DNA from: Polyangiaceae bacterium
Lineage (GTDB): Bacteria > Myxococcota_A > Polyangia > Polyangiales > Polyangiaceae
DNA: 58,289 nucleotides
Assembly (NCBI GenBank): GCA_016929495.1
Contig: JAFGIS010000621.1
Span: forward strand, 1 to 58,289
Reading direction: 5' to 3'
A program made the translations under genes and the position numbers. Position 1 is the stretch's first letter, and every line of letters starts with the position of its first letter. Under the pieces are notes generated by a model. It did not search any database, was not told where the DNA came from, and saw nothing but the letters and a program-made list of their open reading frames with translations. Positions 43,394 to 50,943 of this stretch are shown in pieces.

Positions 43394-44410
43394 CTACTCG
43401 GACTTCCCGTCCCAACCAGCCAGGCGAGCAAAGAGGTTCCAGGCCGCCGCCGCCTTCTTCACGCAATTGAGGTTGGCCTCCGTGGGCGAGTCGGAATGTG
43501 CGCAACCGGTCGTGCCGCCGAAACCGTCGGTGCCCATCGCGAGCTCGGTGAGGACATGATCAGGATGGTCCTCGATCCACTCGACGGCCCAGTTGTCCCC
43601 ATCGCCGTAGTCGAGGTTGTCCCGCATGTTTCGATCGAAGAAGTACTCACCGTCCGGATCGTGAGCCTCGATGTCGGAGAAGTCGTACAGCCAGCGATTG
43701 TGCTCGCGGCAGTGCTTGCGGATCAGCTGGTTGTTGTAGTACACGCCGTTTTCGGTCATGTCTTCCCCGCCTCCTTCGGCGTGGCCGGTCATGAACACGA
43801 ACGCTACCTTCGGGTACTCTTCCACGAGCTTCTCCATGTTGTCGACGTAGCGCTGAGCGTCGTGTCCGTTGATGGAGCACCACGACCACATCACGACGTT
43901 GATGTGAGCGTTGGCCGAATCATCGAGAAGAGCCCGGGTCCCGACCACCCACGGCGTGTCGCCGTTCCCGTCTTCCGAGTCTCCCGTGCTGAGGTCCGAG
44001 GAACCGCCGGGGATGCCGTTGTCGTCCAGATCGAGCGCGCCGCTCTCTCCGGAGTCGCTCCAAGCGTAGCGCTCACCGAAATCGGGGAAGCGTGCCAACG
44101 CGCTCATGCCCGTGATGAGCTGGCTTCCGTGCGATGTATGCTGATAGGCGATGTGAAGCTTCTGTTTGGCCTGCGCGATGGCATCCTTCGGGATGGTCGC
44201 CAGATCGCTGTCTTCGTGCGCGATGAAGCGGTCACCGGTGGCTGTGCTTCCAACACCGCCCGATGAGTCGTCGTCGTCGCCGGCAGAAGCGTCGTCATCG
44301 TCGTCATCTGCTTCGGTACTTGCTGCCCCACCGGACTTGTCATCGCCGCAGGCGAAGCAGCAGAGCAGAGCTCCGAGAGTCAGCAGCCACCACCGTCCAG
44401 GGTGTTTCAT
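43394..44410 (-). CDS. SGNH-like lipoprotein, paralog 2
   Basis: ATG 44410 has AAGGAGG 5 nt upstream. The 338-aa product has the same signal/lipobox (C-F-A-C), a short Asp/Ser linker, and a C-terminal domain nearly collinear with that of the 41842 gene, including H-T-S-H-G-S-Q and F-M-T-G-H-A-E-G-G. The two genes are adjacent, same strand, with similar leaders; only about 256 bp lie between. This is a recent tandem duplication. Confidence 0.85.
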   Translation of the reverse strand: MKHPGRWWLLTLGALLCCFACGDDKSGGAASTEADDDDDDASAGDDDDSSGGVGSTATGDRFIAHEDSDLATIPKDAIAQAKQKLHIAYQHTSHGSQLITGMSALARFPDFGERYAWSDSGESGALDLDDNGIPGGSSDLSTGDSEDGNGDTPWVVGTRALLDDSANAHINVVMWSWCSINGHDAQRYVDNMEKLVEEYPKVAFVFMTGHAEGGGEDMTENGVYYNNQLIRKHCREHNRWLYDFSDIEAHDPDGEYFFDRNMRDNLDYGDGDNWAVEWIEDHPDHVLTELAMGTDGFGGTTGCAHSDSPTEANLNCVKKAAAAWNLFARLAGWDGKSE

Positions 44411-44862
44411 GAAGCCTCCTTGCTACGTCGACCAACACGGACAGCCGCTCGGCACGCCTTGGCTCCGTCTAGGCACCATCCATGCGCCTCGTGCCCAGCG
44501 TCTGCTACGGCCCGGTTGCGCGTGGGGTTAACGGTTGGATTGCCCGTTGGAGACGAGCCCCTGATTATCCCACCATAACCTACAATCTTCATCGGGCCGT
44601 TGCCTCCCACGAGCACATACTAGCGGGGCTCCCCAGACTGGCTGTCGGGCTTCTCCCATATGCCCCAGCCTGTGCTTCGCTGTCGCTTCGCAGGCTGGGG
44701 ACCCCCAAGTTGCCTGCCGCACTGAGTGCGCAAGAACTTGGGGACCCAGAGTCTGGGGCCCAGCCCGACGAGTCATGCTGCGACCTGATAGGTTGCGCCG
44801 ACTGATGCGCCGGAGCCCCGCGTCGAGACTCGAGAGTCAAGAGCGTCGACGGAAGAACCCGG
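44411..44862. repeat. Intergenic region with nested inverted repeats
   Basis: No gene is supported. Between 44626 and 44766 lies a three-way arrangement. The outer stem is GGGCT (44626-44630) plus CCCCAGACT (44631-44639), pairing with AGTCTGGGG (44750-44758) and AGCCC (44762-44766). It encloses hairpin 1, CCCCAGCCTG/CAGGCTGGGG (44663-44700), and hairpin 2, CCCCAAGTT/AACTTGGGG (44703-44743), which holds an inner CGCAC/GTGCG. Each arm begins CCCCA. It may be a REP-like cluster, a structured RNA or a terminator cluster. Confidence 0.6.
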
Positions 44863-45087
44863 TCAGTAGTGCGGCGGCTTCTCGTTCGTCGGGCGCTCGG
44901 CGAGCGCCTCGAGTTGCTGGCTGAGCCGCCGCACGGCTTTCTCGACCAGCTCGATGCGGTGCACGAGGTCGATGAGCGTCCGAGTATGGTCGACCAGGGC
45001 GCTGTTCAGATCCGCGATCGTCTTGTCCTGGAAGGCCATCTTTGATTCGAGCTCGATACGGACGCGTTGGATGCTGTCAGGGTTCAT
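44863..45087 (-). CDS. slyX: SlyX-family protein
   Basis: The 74-aa product starts near R-I-E-L-E-S-K-M-A-F-Q-D-K-T-I-A-D-L-N and continues as a single long helix ending A-L-A-E-R-P-x-x-E-K-P-P-H-Y. It matches SlyX, a small coiled-coil protein of unknown function. ATG 45087. It follows the MATE exporter by 86 bp on the same strand. Confidence 0.9.
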   Translation of the reverse strand: MNPDSIQRVRIELESKMAFQDKTIADLNSALVDHTRTLIDLVHRIELVEKAVRRLSQQLEALAERPTNEKPPHY

Positions 45088-45173
45088 GCTGCTCCGTGCC
45101 TTGTCGCCCCACGGATAGCCGATTCTGGCCCCGACCGCGTAGGGGGAAGTGCCGAGCGGCGCGGAGGGTCCAC

Positions 45174-46667
45174 TCAGCCGGCCTCCGGCTCCCAGGCTTG
45201 CGCGCCGCATGCGCTGCTCCCGGGGTGCTCGCTTTGGTGTTGACGAAGCTTGGCCCGGGCGGCAGCAGCTGCTTTGGCCCAGCCGAGACGTTCCACCCTG
45301 GAGCCGAACAGGGCGGCGGTCGCCAAGATCTCGGCGGCGAGCCCCAGCCATCCACCCAGCGCTCCCATGCCAAGTCCATGGCCGAGTCCCCATGCCAGCG
45401 TCGGTGTGCACAGCCAAGCCACCGTGACGCCCACAACGGCCGCGTACCGCACGTCCCCGGTGCCGCGCAGAACGCCGCGCGCGACGATGTTGAGCGCGTC
45501 GAAGAGCCCGAACACGCCAGCCACGAACAACAGGCGGGCGGCGAGTGCGACGACGGCCGGACCGTCGATGAATCGGACCGCGATGAAGCGTCCCGCAAAG
45601 AGAAAGACACCGGAGCACAATGCAGCGTACGTCATGGCGAGTCCGGCGGCCCTTCGGCCTACGTAGCGAACCAGGTCGTCCCGATCCGCGCCCACGGCCT
45701 GGCCCGCCAGCACCGAGGCGGCTTCCCCCACGGCTACGCACGGCATGAAGGAGAAATGGACGAGTTGGAGCGCGATCTGATGCGCGGCCATGTCCACCTC
45801 CGAGAAGGTCGCCACGGCGAGCGTGAGCATGGCGAACGAGCCCACCTCGAGAACGAACTGCAGTCCCGTGGGCAAGCCAACGCGGAGGAGCTGCCGGAAG
45901 TGTAGGGGCGCGAAGGCTCGCTCGCGCAGGGAACGCCAGACCGCGGCGCCTGGGTGAGCGCGGGCCGGCAACAGACCGAAGCCGCCGAGTGAGCGCTGAG
46001 CGCGGATCACGGCGGCGACCTCCACCACGTGGGCCACGAGGGTCGCTGACGCAGCTCCTGCTACGCCCATGTCGAGCCCGAACACGAACGCGAGCGCCAG
46101 AACGACGTTGACGACGTTCGCGACGACCGTGGCGACCATGGGCGCCCGAGCGTTCCCCTGAGCCTGCAGGATCTCGCGCAAGGCAACCTGCACGAGCACG
46201 ACCGGGGCTCCGAGCGCACGGATCCGCAGGTACGTGCGTGCCGCCGTGCCCGCCGCCTGGGTCGCCGTGAGATCGGCGATGCTTTGCGCGACGAGCTCGC
46301 TCAGGCCCACGGTCGCCAAACCCAACAGGAACGCAGCCGTGAGCGCCACGGCAACGTACTGTAGGACCTCGTCGCGCCGCCCCGCCCCGACGGCCTGTGA
46401 CACCAGCACCTTCGCGCCTTGGAGTAGCCCGAACGAGAAGCACAGGAGGAAGAAGATGGCCGTCCCTCCCAGCCCGACGCCCGCCAGCTCGGCAGTGCCG
46501 AGGCGGGCCACGATGAGCGTGTCGACGAGCGTCATGATGGTGAACGACAGGGTCGAAACGGCGATCGGCCAGGCGAGCCGGATGAGCTCGCCGAAGGGCC
46601 GGCCATGCCAGGACAACGGTTCTGGCCGACGTGCGTTCTGCGACTCGTTGGGATCTGGCGATGACAC
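45174..46667 (-). CDS. MATE-family efflux transporter
   Basis: GTG 46667 is chosen because it gives a normal MATE length of 497 aa; the more upstream frame runs into terminator and tRNA-like sequence. About 12 hydrophobic helices are seen. The R-L-A-W-P-I-A start, V-D-T-L-I-V-A-R-L-G near residue 40, Q-A-V-G-A near 90, and the repeat of this pattern in the second half (H-Q-I-A-L-Q and Q-A-V-G-A) are MATE features. It exports drugs or metabolites using a cation gradient. The C-terminal tail of about 45 residues is basic and Gln/Ala-rich. Confidence 0.93.
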   Translation of the reverse strand: MSSPDPNESQNARRPEPLSWHGRPFGELIRLAWPIAVSTLSFTIMTLVDTLIVARLGTAELAGVGLGGTAIFFLLCFSFGLLQGAKVLVSQAVGAGRRDEVLQYVAVALTAAFLLGLATVGLSELVAQSIADLTATQAAGTAARTYLRIRALGAPVVLVQVALREILQAQGNARAPMVATVVANVVNVVLALAFVFGLDMGVAGAASATLVAHVVEVAAVIRAQRSLGGFGLLPARAHPGAAVWRSLRERAFAPLHFRQLLRVGLPTGLQFVLEVGSFAMLTLAVATFSEVDMAAHQIALQLVHFSFMPCVAVGEAASVLAGQAVGADRDDLVRYVGRRAAGLAMTYAALCSGVFLFAGRFIAVRFIDGPAVVALAARLLFVAGVFGLFDALNIVARGVLRGTGDVRYAAVVGVTVAWLCTPTLAWGLGHGLGMGALGGWLGLAAEILATAALFGSRVERLGWAKAAAAARAKLRQHQSEHPGSSACGAQAWEPEAG

Positions 46668-46756
46668 GGGAGGACCTGAGGCTCGTCTGGGAGCTGGGGG
46701 AGAACAACGAAAGCGGGCCGGAGCCGGGGCGCGATGCTGTTCTGAGCCCAAATGCG

Positions 46757-46795
46757 AAAACGCCGCGAGACCTTGCCGGGTCCGCGGCGTGTTTT
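46757..46795. terminator. Bidirectional intrinsic terminator
   Basis: CGCCGCG (46761-46767) and GACC (46769-46772) pair with GGTC (46779-46782) and CGCGGCG (46783-46789) around a 6-nt loop. AAAA (46757-46760) precedes and TTTT (46792-46795) follows, so it works on both strands. It closes the minus-strand rubredoxin reductase unit before the MATE gene. Confidence 0.75.
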
Positions 46796-46844
46796 CCAAA
46801 AAGGAGTGCGCTCTGACTAGCTGCGCAACCTGGCCAAACACGCC
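46786..46844 (-). other. tRNA-like three-arm sequence, probably a remnant
   Basis: On the minus strand GGCGTGTTT (46844-46836) pairs with AAACACGCC (46794-46786) like an acceptor stem. TGCGC/GCGCA (46827-46823 and 46811-46807) form a D-arm-like hairpin with the familiar AGCTAGTCAGA loop, and a short TCC-TTTTT-GGA arm follows. There is no T-arm and no CCA, so it is not a working tRNA. It abuts the terminator. Confidence 0.35.
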
Positions 46845-46970
46845 TTGACCCGGGCTTGCCATACGAACAGCCGGGAAAGGCCGGCCGGCATGGCGTGCAG
46901 GGGCTTCAGCGGGGCGTGCTTCACCGTCAACTCCTTGGAGAGGTCAACTCTGACGCAGACCGGTGGCCTG

Positions 46971-48470
46971 TCAAGGGGCGCCGTGCGGTTGCCGGGCGAC
47001 GGCGGCGCGCAGCAGAGCGGATCCTTCGCTCAGGCGGGTCAGGTCCGCATCGGCGGCGCCGCCCGCGATGGCGGCTTCGAGCTCGCTCGCCAGCCTCGCG
47101 TCGCCGACCACGTTGGCGCCCACCACCCGGCCGCCACGCAATACGACAGACACGTATTGATCGCCTTGCCCGGCCTCGAGACAGTGCGCGTCTGCGTCGG
47201 TTGGGGCAAACTCGCCCATGCTGGCCACCGTGGTCGCCACCACCTTGAGGCGGGTCGCTGGAGGCTCCGGCGCGTACCGGAGCGCCAGGTCCCCGTCGGG
47301 GCCGACGGCGGCGTTGTGCCCCGCTACCCTGCCCTGGGCGTACGCAACGGGCCAGATCCCGGCGACTGTGGCGCGATGCTCGGCGATATCGCCGGCCGCC
47401 AAGATGTTCGGATCGCTCGTGACCATTCGATCATCGACGATCAAGCCACGACCAACGGAGAGCCCCGCGGCGAGCGCGAGCGGCAGATCGGGGCGCACGC
47501 CCGTGGCCAGGATCACCAAGTCCGCCTCGAGAGAGCCACCTTGCTCGAGGAGCACGCGTTCGACACGCCCGTTGCCGGCGAGCGCCCGTGTGCCCGAGTC
47601 CGTACGGACGATGACGCCCAACCGTGCCAGGAACGACTCGAGAAGGCGCGCGGGCCGCTCGGTGAGCTGACGGCTCAGGAGCCACGGCTGGCTCTCGACA
47701 ACGGTCACGGCGAGACCGCGGCGTGCCATTGCCGCAGCCGTCTCCAGTCCCAGAAGACCACCCCCGAGCACCACGCACGTGCGCGAGTGGACTGCCCGCT
47801 CGATGAGCAGCTCGGCGTCGGCAAGCGTGCGCAGCACGTGAACGCCGGGCAAAGTCGCCCCCGCGAGCGGCGGCACGAACGGCTGAGCCCCGACGGCGAG
47901 CACGAGTCGATCGTACGCGAGCGCGCGGCCGTCCCGCAGCACCACTCGTCTGCCCTCTGGGTCGAGGGCGGTCGCAGTGGCCTGCACGAGCTCGACCCGG
48001 CGAGTCGCCAGCCACTCGGTGCCTGCCATGACGAGCGCGTCCGCCGCGATTTCCCCGGCCAACAGCCGGGTCAAGTTCAGGCGGTAGTAGGGCAGGGCCG
48101 CCTCGGCAGACACCAGCACGAGCTCGGCGTTGGGCGCGGCGCGCCGCGCATGGTCGACCGCCGTCGTTCCTGCGATGCCGGCGCCGACCACCACGATGCG
48201 TGACGCTGCGGGTACGGAGGTGTCGCCTTCTGCAGGTTCGAGCTCGAAGAGCTCGGCACCGGCGCCGCACACGCGACACGTTTCGGGCGGCTGCTCTCCC
48301 TTGGCGACGTAGCCGCAGACGGTGCAACGCCACGTGCGCTCGACGCGCGCCACCTCCATGGCCATCCGAGAGAACGCCTCCGCGCCAGCGCCACACACCG
48401 GACACTCGCTCGGCGGACCCTCGCCCTCGTGCACGTAGCCACAGACCTCGCATTTCCAGACGCCGCTCAT
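46971..48470 (-). CDS. Double-rubredoxin / rubredoxin-NAD+ reductase fusion
   Basis: ATG 48470 gives 499 aa. Two short rubredoxin-like domains (about residues 3-35 and 45-78) each have C-x2-C-G-Y-V and C-x-V-C-G-A, so eight Cys for two Fe sites. A FAD/NAD reductase follows: V-V-V-G-A-G-I-A-G near residue 91, Y-Y-R-L-N-L, a second dinucleotide motif V-L-G-G-G-L-L-G-L-E near 240, and I-L-A-A-G-D-I-A-E near 375. It should carry electrons from NAD(P)H to a rubredoxin-type acceptor, perhaps for oxygen or superoxide detoxification (inference). Confidence 0.93.
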   Translation of the reverse strand: MSGVWKCEVCGYVHEGEGPPSECPVCGAGAEAFSRMAMEVARVERTWRCTVCGYVAKGEQPPETCRVCGAGAELFELEPAEGDTSVPAASRIVVVGAGIAGTTAVDHARRAAPNAELVLVSAEAALPYYRLNLTRLLAGEIAADALVMAGTEWLATRRVELVQATATALDPEGRRVVLRDGRALAYDRLVLAVGAQPFVPPLAGATLPGVHVLRTLADAELLIERAVHSRTCVVLGGGLLGLETAAAMARRGLAVTVVESQPWLLSRQLTERPARLLESFLARLGVIVRTDSGTRALAGNGRVERVLLEQGGSLEADLVILATGVRPDLPLALAAGLSVGRGLIVDDRMVTSDPNILAAGDIAEHRATVAGIWPVAYAQGRVAGHNAAVGPDGDLALRYAPEPPATRLKVVATTVASMGEFAPTDADAHCLEAGQGDQYVSVVLRGGRVVGANVVGDARLASELEAAIAGGAADADLTRLSEGSALLRAAVARQPHGAP

Positions 48471-48600
48471 GGGGCTCTATAGCACGTCTGCTCGGCGCGG
48501 TGACTGCAGGCTAGAAGGCGGTCCTCGCGACGCGTGCTGGGCCCGACCATGGATTGCGTTGCTGCTATGCCTGCCGTTTGCATTGGCGTAAGCTGTGCGC

Positions 48601-49551
48601 ATGCTGAGTGCGAGGCGGCCCGGGGGTCGCAACTGGATGGCGTGGCAGACTGCGTGGCTGTTGCTCCTGTGTGCCGGACTGGCTGCTGCCAAAGGGCCGG
48701 GCGTCACCTGGTCGGCGCCCGCAGAGTGCCCGGGCAGCGCCGTGCTGCGTGAGCGTATCGTTCGTGCCCTGCGACAGTCGCTCGACTCGTTCGACCAAGA
48801 GACGAGCTTCAACGGTACTGTCGTGCGCGACGCGGAGGGCTACCGCCTCGTCCTCGTCAGCCGGCGCGGCGCTGAGCGGGGCATGCGGGTCATTCGGGAT
48901 GGTGACTGCAACGCACTGACCAGCGCTGCTGCGCTGGCCATCGCGCTAGCCCTGCGGGCCCACGCCGAGGAGCCGCCTCCCGCCGCGCCTGCGGCCGCTG
49001 AGACACCGAGGCGTACCAGGGCTCCGCGGCCTGCTCCCCGACACCGCCGGGTTGGGCTCGTGGCCGCAGGCCAAACTGATTCGGGCACCCTGCCGTCGCC
49101 CAGCGCTGGGCCTGAGCTTGGCCTGGAGGCGGGTGTAGGTTGGCTCGCGGGAGGGCTGCGCGGGGGGACCCTCGGACCAAGTCGCGAAGTGCGGGACGGA
49201 AAAGGGGGGCGGTTCTGGCTGGCCAGTGGTCAGCTTGACGCCTGTGTGCTCCTCATCGCAGAGCGGACCGCGACTCTGGCCACATGCGCGCTGCTCGAGG
49301 CTGGTCGGCTGAAAGGCAGTGGTAGGGGAGTCGACCATCCGCGGGCCGGTTCCGCGTTTTGGATCGCGGCCGGAGGACGGCTGGCCTCGGCTGTGCGTCT
49401 GGGGTCGTCCCGCTATTCGGCGCTGGTGGGCGTTTCCGCCGTACGCCCCGCGCTGCGCCGGGCGTTCATGATCAATGGCCATCAGCAGGTCCACCGCCCA
49501 GCCGTCATGGTCGGACGCCTGGAGCTCGGGATTGTGGTGGACGTGTGGTGA
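48601..49551 (+). CDS. Exported hypothetical protein, myxobacterial envelope family
   Basis: ATG 48601 gives 316 aa; ATG 48637 is an alternative with GGGGG 10 nt upstream. Both precede a signal peptide ending A-A-A. Next comes a P-A-E-C-P domain with a second Cys (D-G-D-C) and an Ala-rich helix (about residues 30-120). A Pro/Arg linker and a beta-rich C-terminal half with Gly and aromatic alternation follow, resembling a small barrel. It lies 31 bp before the sigma factor gene and may be its envelope partner. I cannot name a function. Confidence 0.65.
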   Translation: MLSARRPGGRNWMAWQTAWLLLLCAGLAAAKGPGVTWSAPAECPGSAVLRERIVRALRQSLDSFDQETSFNGTVVRDAEGYRLVLVSRRGAERGMRVIRDGDCNALTSAAALAIALALRAHAEEPPPAAPAAAETPRRTRAPRPAPRHRRVGLVAAGQTDSGTLPSPSAGPELGLEAGVGWLAGGLRGGTLGPSREVRDGKGGRFWLASGQLDACVLLIAERTATLATCALLEAGRLKGSGRGVDHPRAGSAFWIAAGGRLASAVRLGSSRYSALVGVSAVRPALRRAFMINGHQQVHRPAVMVGRLELGIVVDVW

Positions 49552-49582
49552 CGGATCGGCCTCGGAGCGGACATTGGGAAGT

Positions 49583-50191
49583 GTGAGTAGCGTTGCCGGC
49601 GGAGCGGCTGGCGCGCCGGACCCTGCTCGGCAGCCGCGCGCGACATCGGAGCGATCCGATGTCACCGCATGCGACCAACCACCCAAGCCCAACCTGCAGA
49701 GCGTACACCAGTGCCACTTCGACTTCCTCTGCCGCTGCCTTCGCGCCCTGGGAGTCCACCCGGAGGCTATTGAAGATGCCGCACAGGAGACGCTCATCGT
49801 CGTGCATCGGCGCCTGCCCGAGTACGAACCAAGGACCCCGCTTCGGGGCTGGCTGTTCCGCATTGCGTCACACGTCGCCCGCAACTACCGGCGCTCGGTC
49901 CGCCGTCGGCGTCACCACGAGAAGCAGGGAACAGGGCTACAGGCCCGAACGCTGGGCCCCGAAGCGGCGGTGCAAGGTAGGGAAGCGGCGCAGCTTGTCG
50001 AGCGATTCGTCGACGGGCTGGGCGAAGGCAAGCGCGCTGTCTTCGTCCTGGCGCTGCTCGAAGCATTGCCCGCGCCCGAGGTGGCCGCCGCACTCGACAT
50101 ACCGCTCAACACGGTCTACTCGCGCGTTCGAGCTCTGAGACGGAGGTTCCGAGCCATGCTGGCGCAGCACTACCGGGAGGACCTTCGATGA
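49583..50191 (+). CDS. ECF-type RNA polymerase sigma factor
   Basis: GTG 49583 is chosen as the start nearest the conserved core; TTG 49574 is possible. The 202-aa protein has region 2 (F-D-F-L-C-R-C-L-R-A-L-G-V, E-D-A-A-Q-E-T-L-I-V-V, L-R-G-W-L-F-R-I-A) and region 4 (A-V-F-V-L-A-L-L-E, A-A-A-L-D-I-P-L-N-T-V-Y-S-R-V). It lacks sigma-3, as ECF factors do. Its stop overlaps the next ATG by 4 bp. The GH54 gene follows in the same run, suggesting that this factor drives the locus. Confidence 0.92.
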   Translation: MSSVAGGAAGAPDPARQPRATSERSDVTACDQPPKPNLQSVHQCHFDFLCRCLRALGVHPEAIEDAAQETLIVVHRRLPEYEPRTPLRGWLFRIASHVARNYRRSVRRRRHHEKQGTGLQARTLGPEAAVQGREAAQLVERFVDGLGEGKRAVFVLALLEALPAPEVAAALDIPLNTVYSRVRALRRRFRAMLAQHYREDLR

Positions 50192-50913
50192 ATCTCGACG
50201 ACCTGGAGCAAGAGGTCCTCGGCGCGGCTCGTCGCGAGATGACTCCGGCCGGTGAAGCTGCGGCAAGAGTCCATGCTGCGGTCTTGGAACGTCTGGCCGT
50301 GACGGCAGTGGCCCACAGCGTGGCTCTAGGCACCGCAGGTTCGGCCGGTCTGGCAACGGCCGCCAAGGTCGGGGTGGTCATCGCCGTGGGAGGGATCGGG
50401 CTTGCAGGGGGTTGGGCTGCGTTCGGGCGCTCCGACTCGTCGCCCGCCGCGTCTGTCGTGCAACGCGCGGCCGGTCCAGCGCCCTCGGTGATCTCGAGCG
50501 TTCAGCCGCGAGCGAGCGCTGACGAGGCAGCACAGCCCAGTACGGACGCTCGCCCGTTGACCGTTGCCGCGCCGCGGGCGCGCTCGCGGCGCGCAGCAAG
50601 CTTCGTGCCGCAGAGCGAACAGCGCCTGGCCGAGGAGGTCAGTCTCTTGGCGGAAGCGGACCGTGCTCTGCGTGCGCGCAACCCTGCCCGAGCTGCGAAG
50701 GTGCTCGCCGAGCTCGAGCGGAAAGTTCCCCACGGGAAGCTGGACGAGGAACGCACTGCGGTTCAGCTCGTCACGAACTGCCTCCAAAGCCCGGGAGACA
50801 AGGTTCGTGCGCAGGCACGCTCGTTCCTGCTGCGACATCCCTCCACGGTGTACGCCGGGCGTATCCGGGAGTCTTGCCAGCTTGCCGGACCAGGCCGTGA
50901 CGGATCCAAGTAG
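50188..50913 (+). CDS. Putative membrane partner/anti-sigma-like protein
   Basis: ATG 50188 overlaps the sigma stop (ATGA). The 241-aa product has a cytoplasmic helical N-terminus of about 55 residues. One or two hydrophobic stretches (about 45-78) follow, then a Pro/Ala/Ser linker. A C-terminal helical pair (about 145-225) resembles a TPR unit and ends with a C-x-L segment. Position, overlap and topology fit an anti-sigma factor, but no zinc-binding H-x3-C-x2-C motif is seen, so this is inference. Confidence 0.75.
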   Translation: MNLDDLEQEVLGAARREMTPAGEAAARVHAAVLERLAVTAVAHSVALGTAGSAGLATAAKVGVVIAVGGIGLAGGWAAFGRSDSSPAASVVQRAAGPAPSVISSVQPRASADEAAQPSTDARPLTVAAPRARSRRAASFVPQSEQRLAEEVSLLAEADRALRARNPARAAKVLAELERKVPHGKLDEERTAVQLVTNCLQSPGDKVRAQARSFLLRHPSTVYAGRIRESCQLAGPGRDGSK

Positions 50914-50943
50914 CACCGGACATTGCAGCACAGGGGTGAGCAC

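Noticed and set aside
45174-46862. Longer 562-aa version of the MATE protein
   Set aside because: The extra 65 residues are translated from the terminator and tRNA-like sequence. GTG 46667 gives the normal family length.
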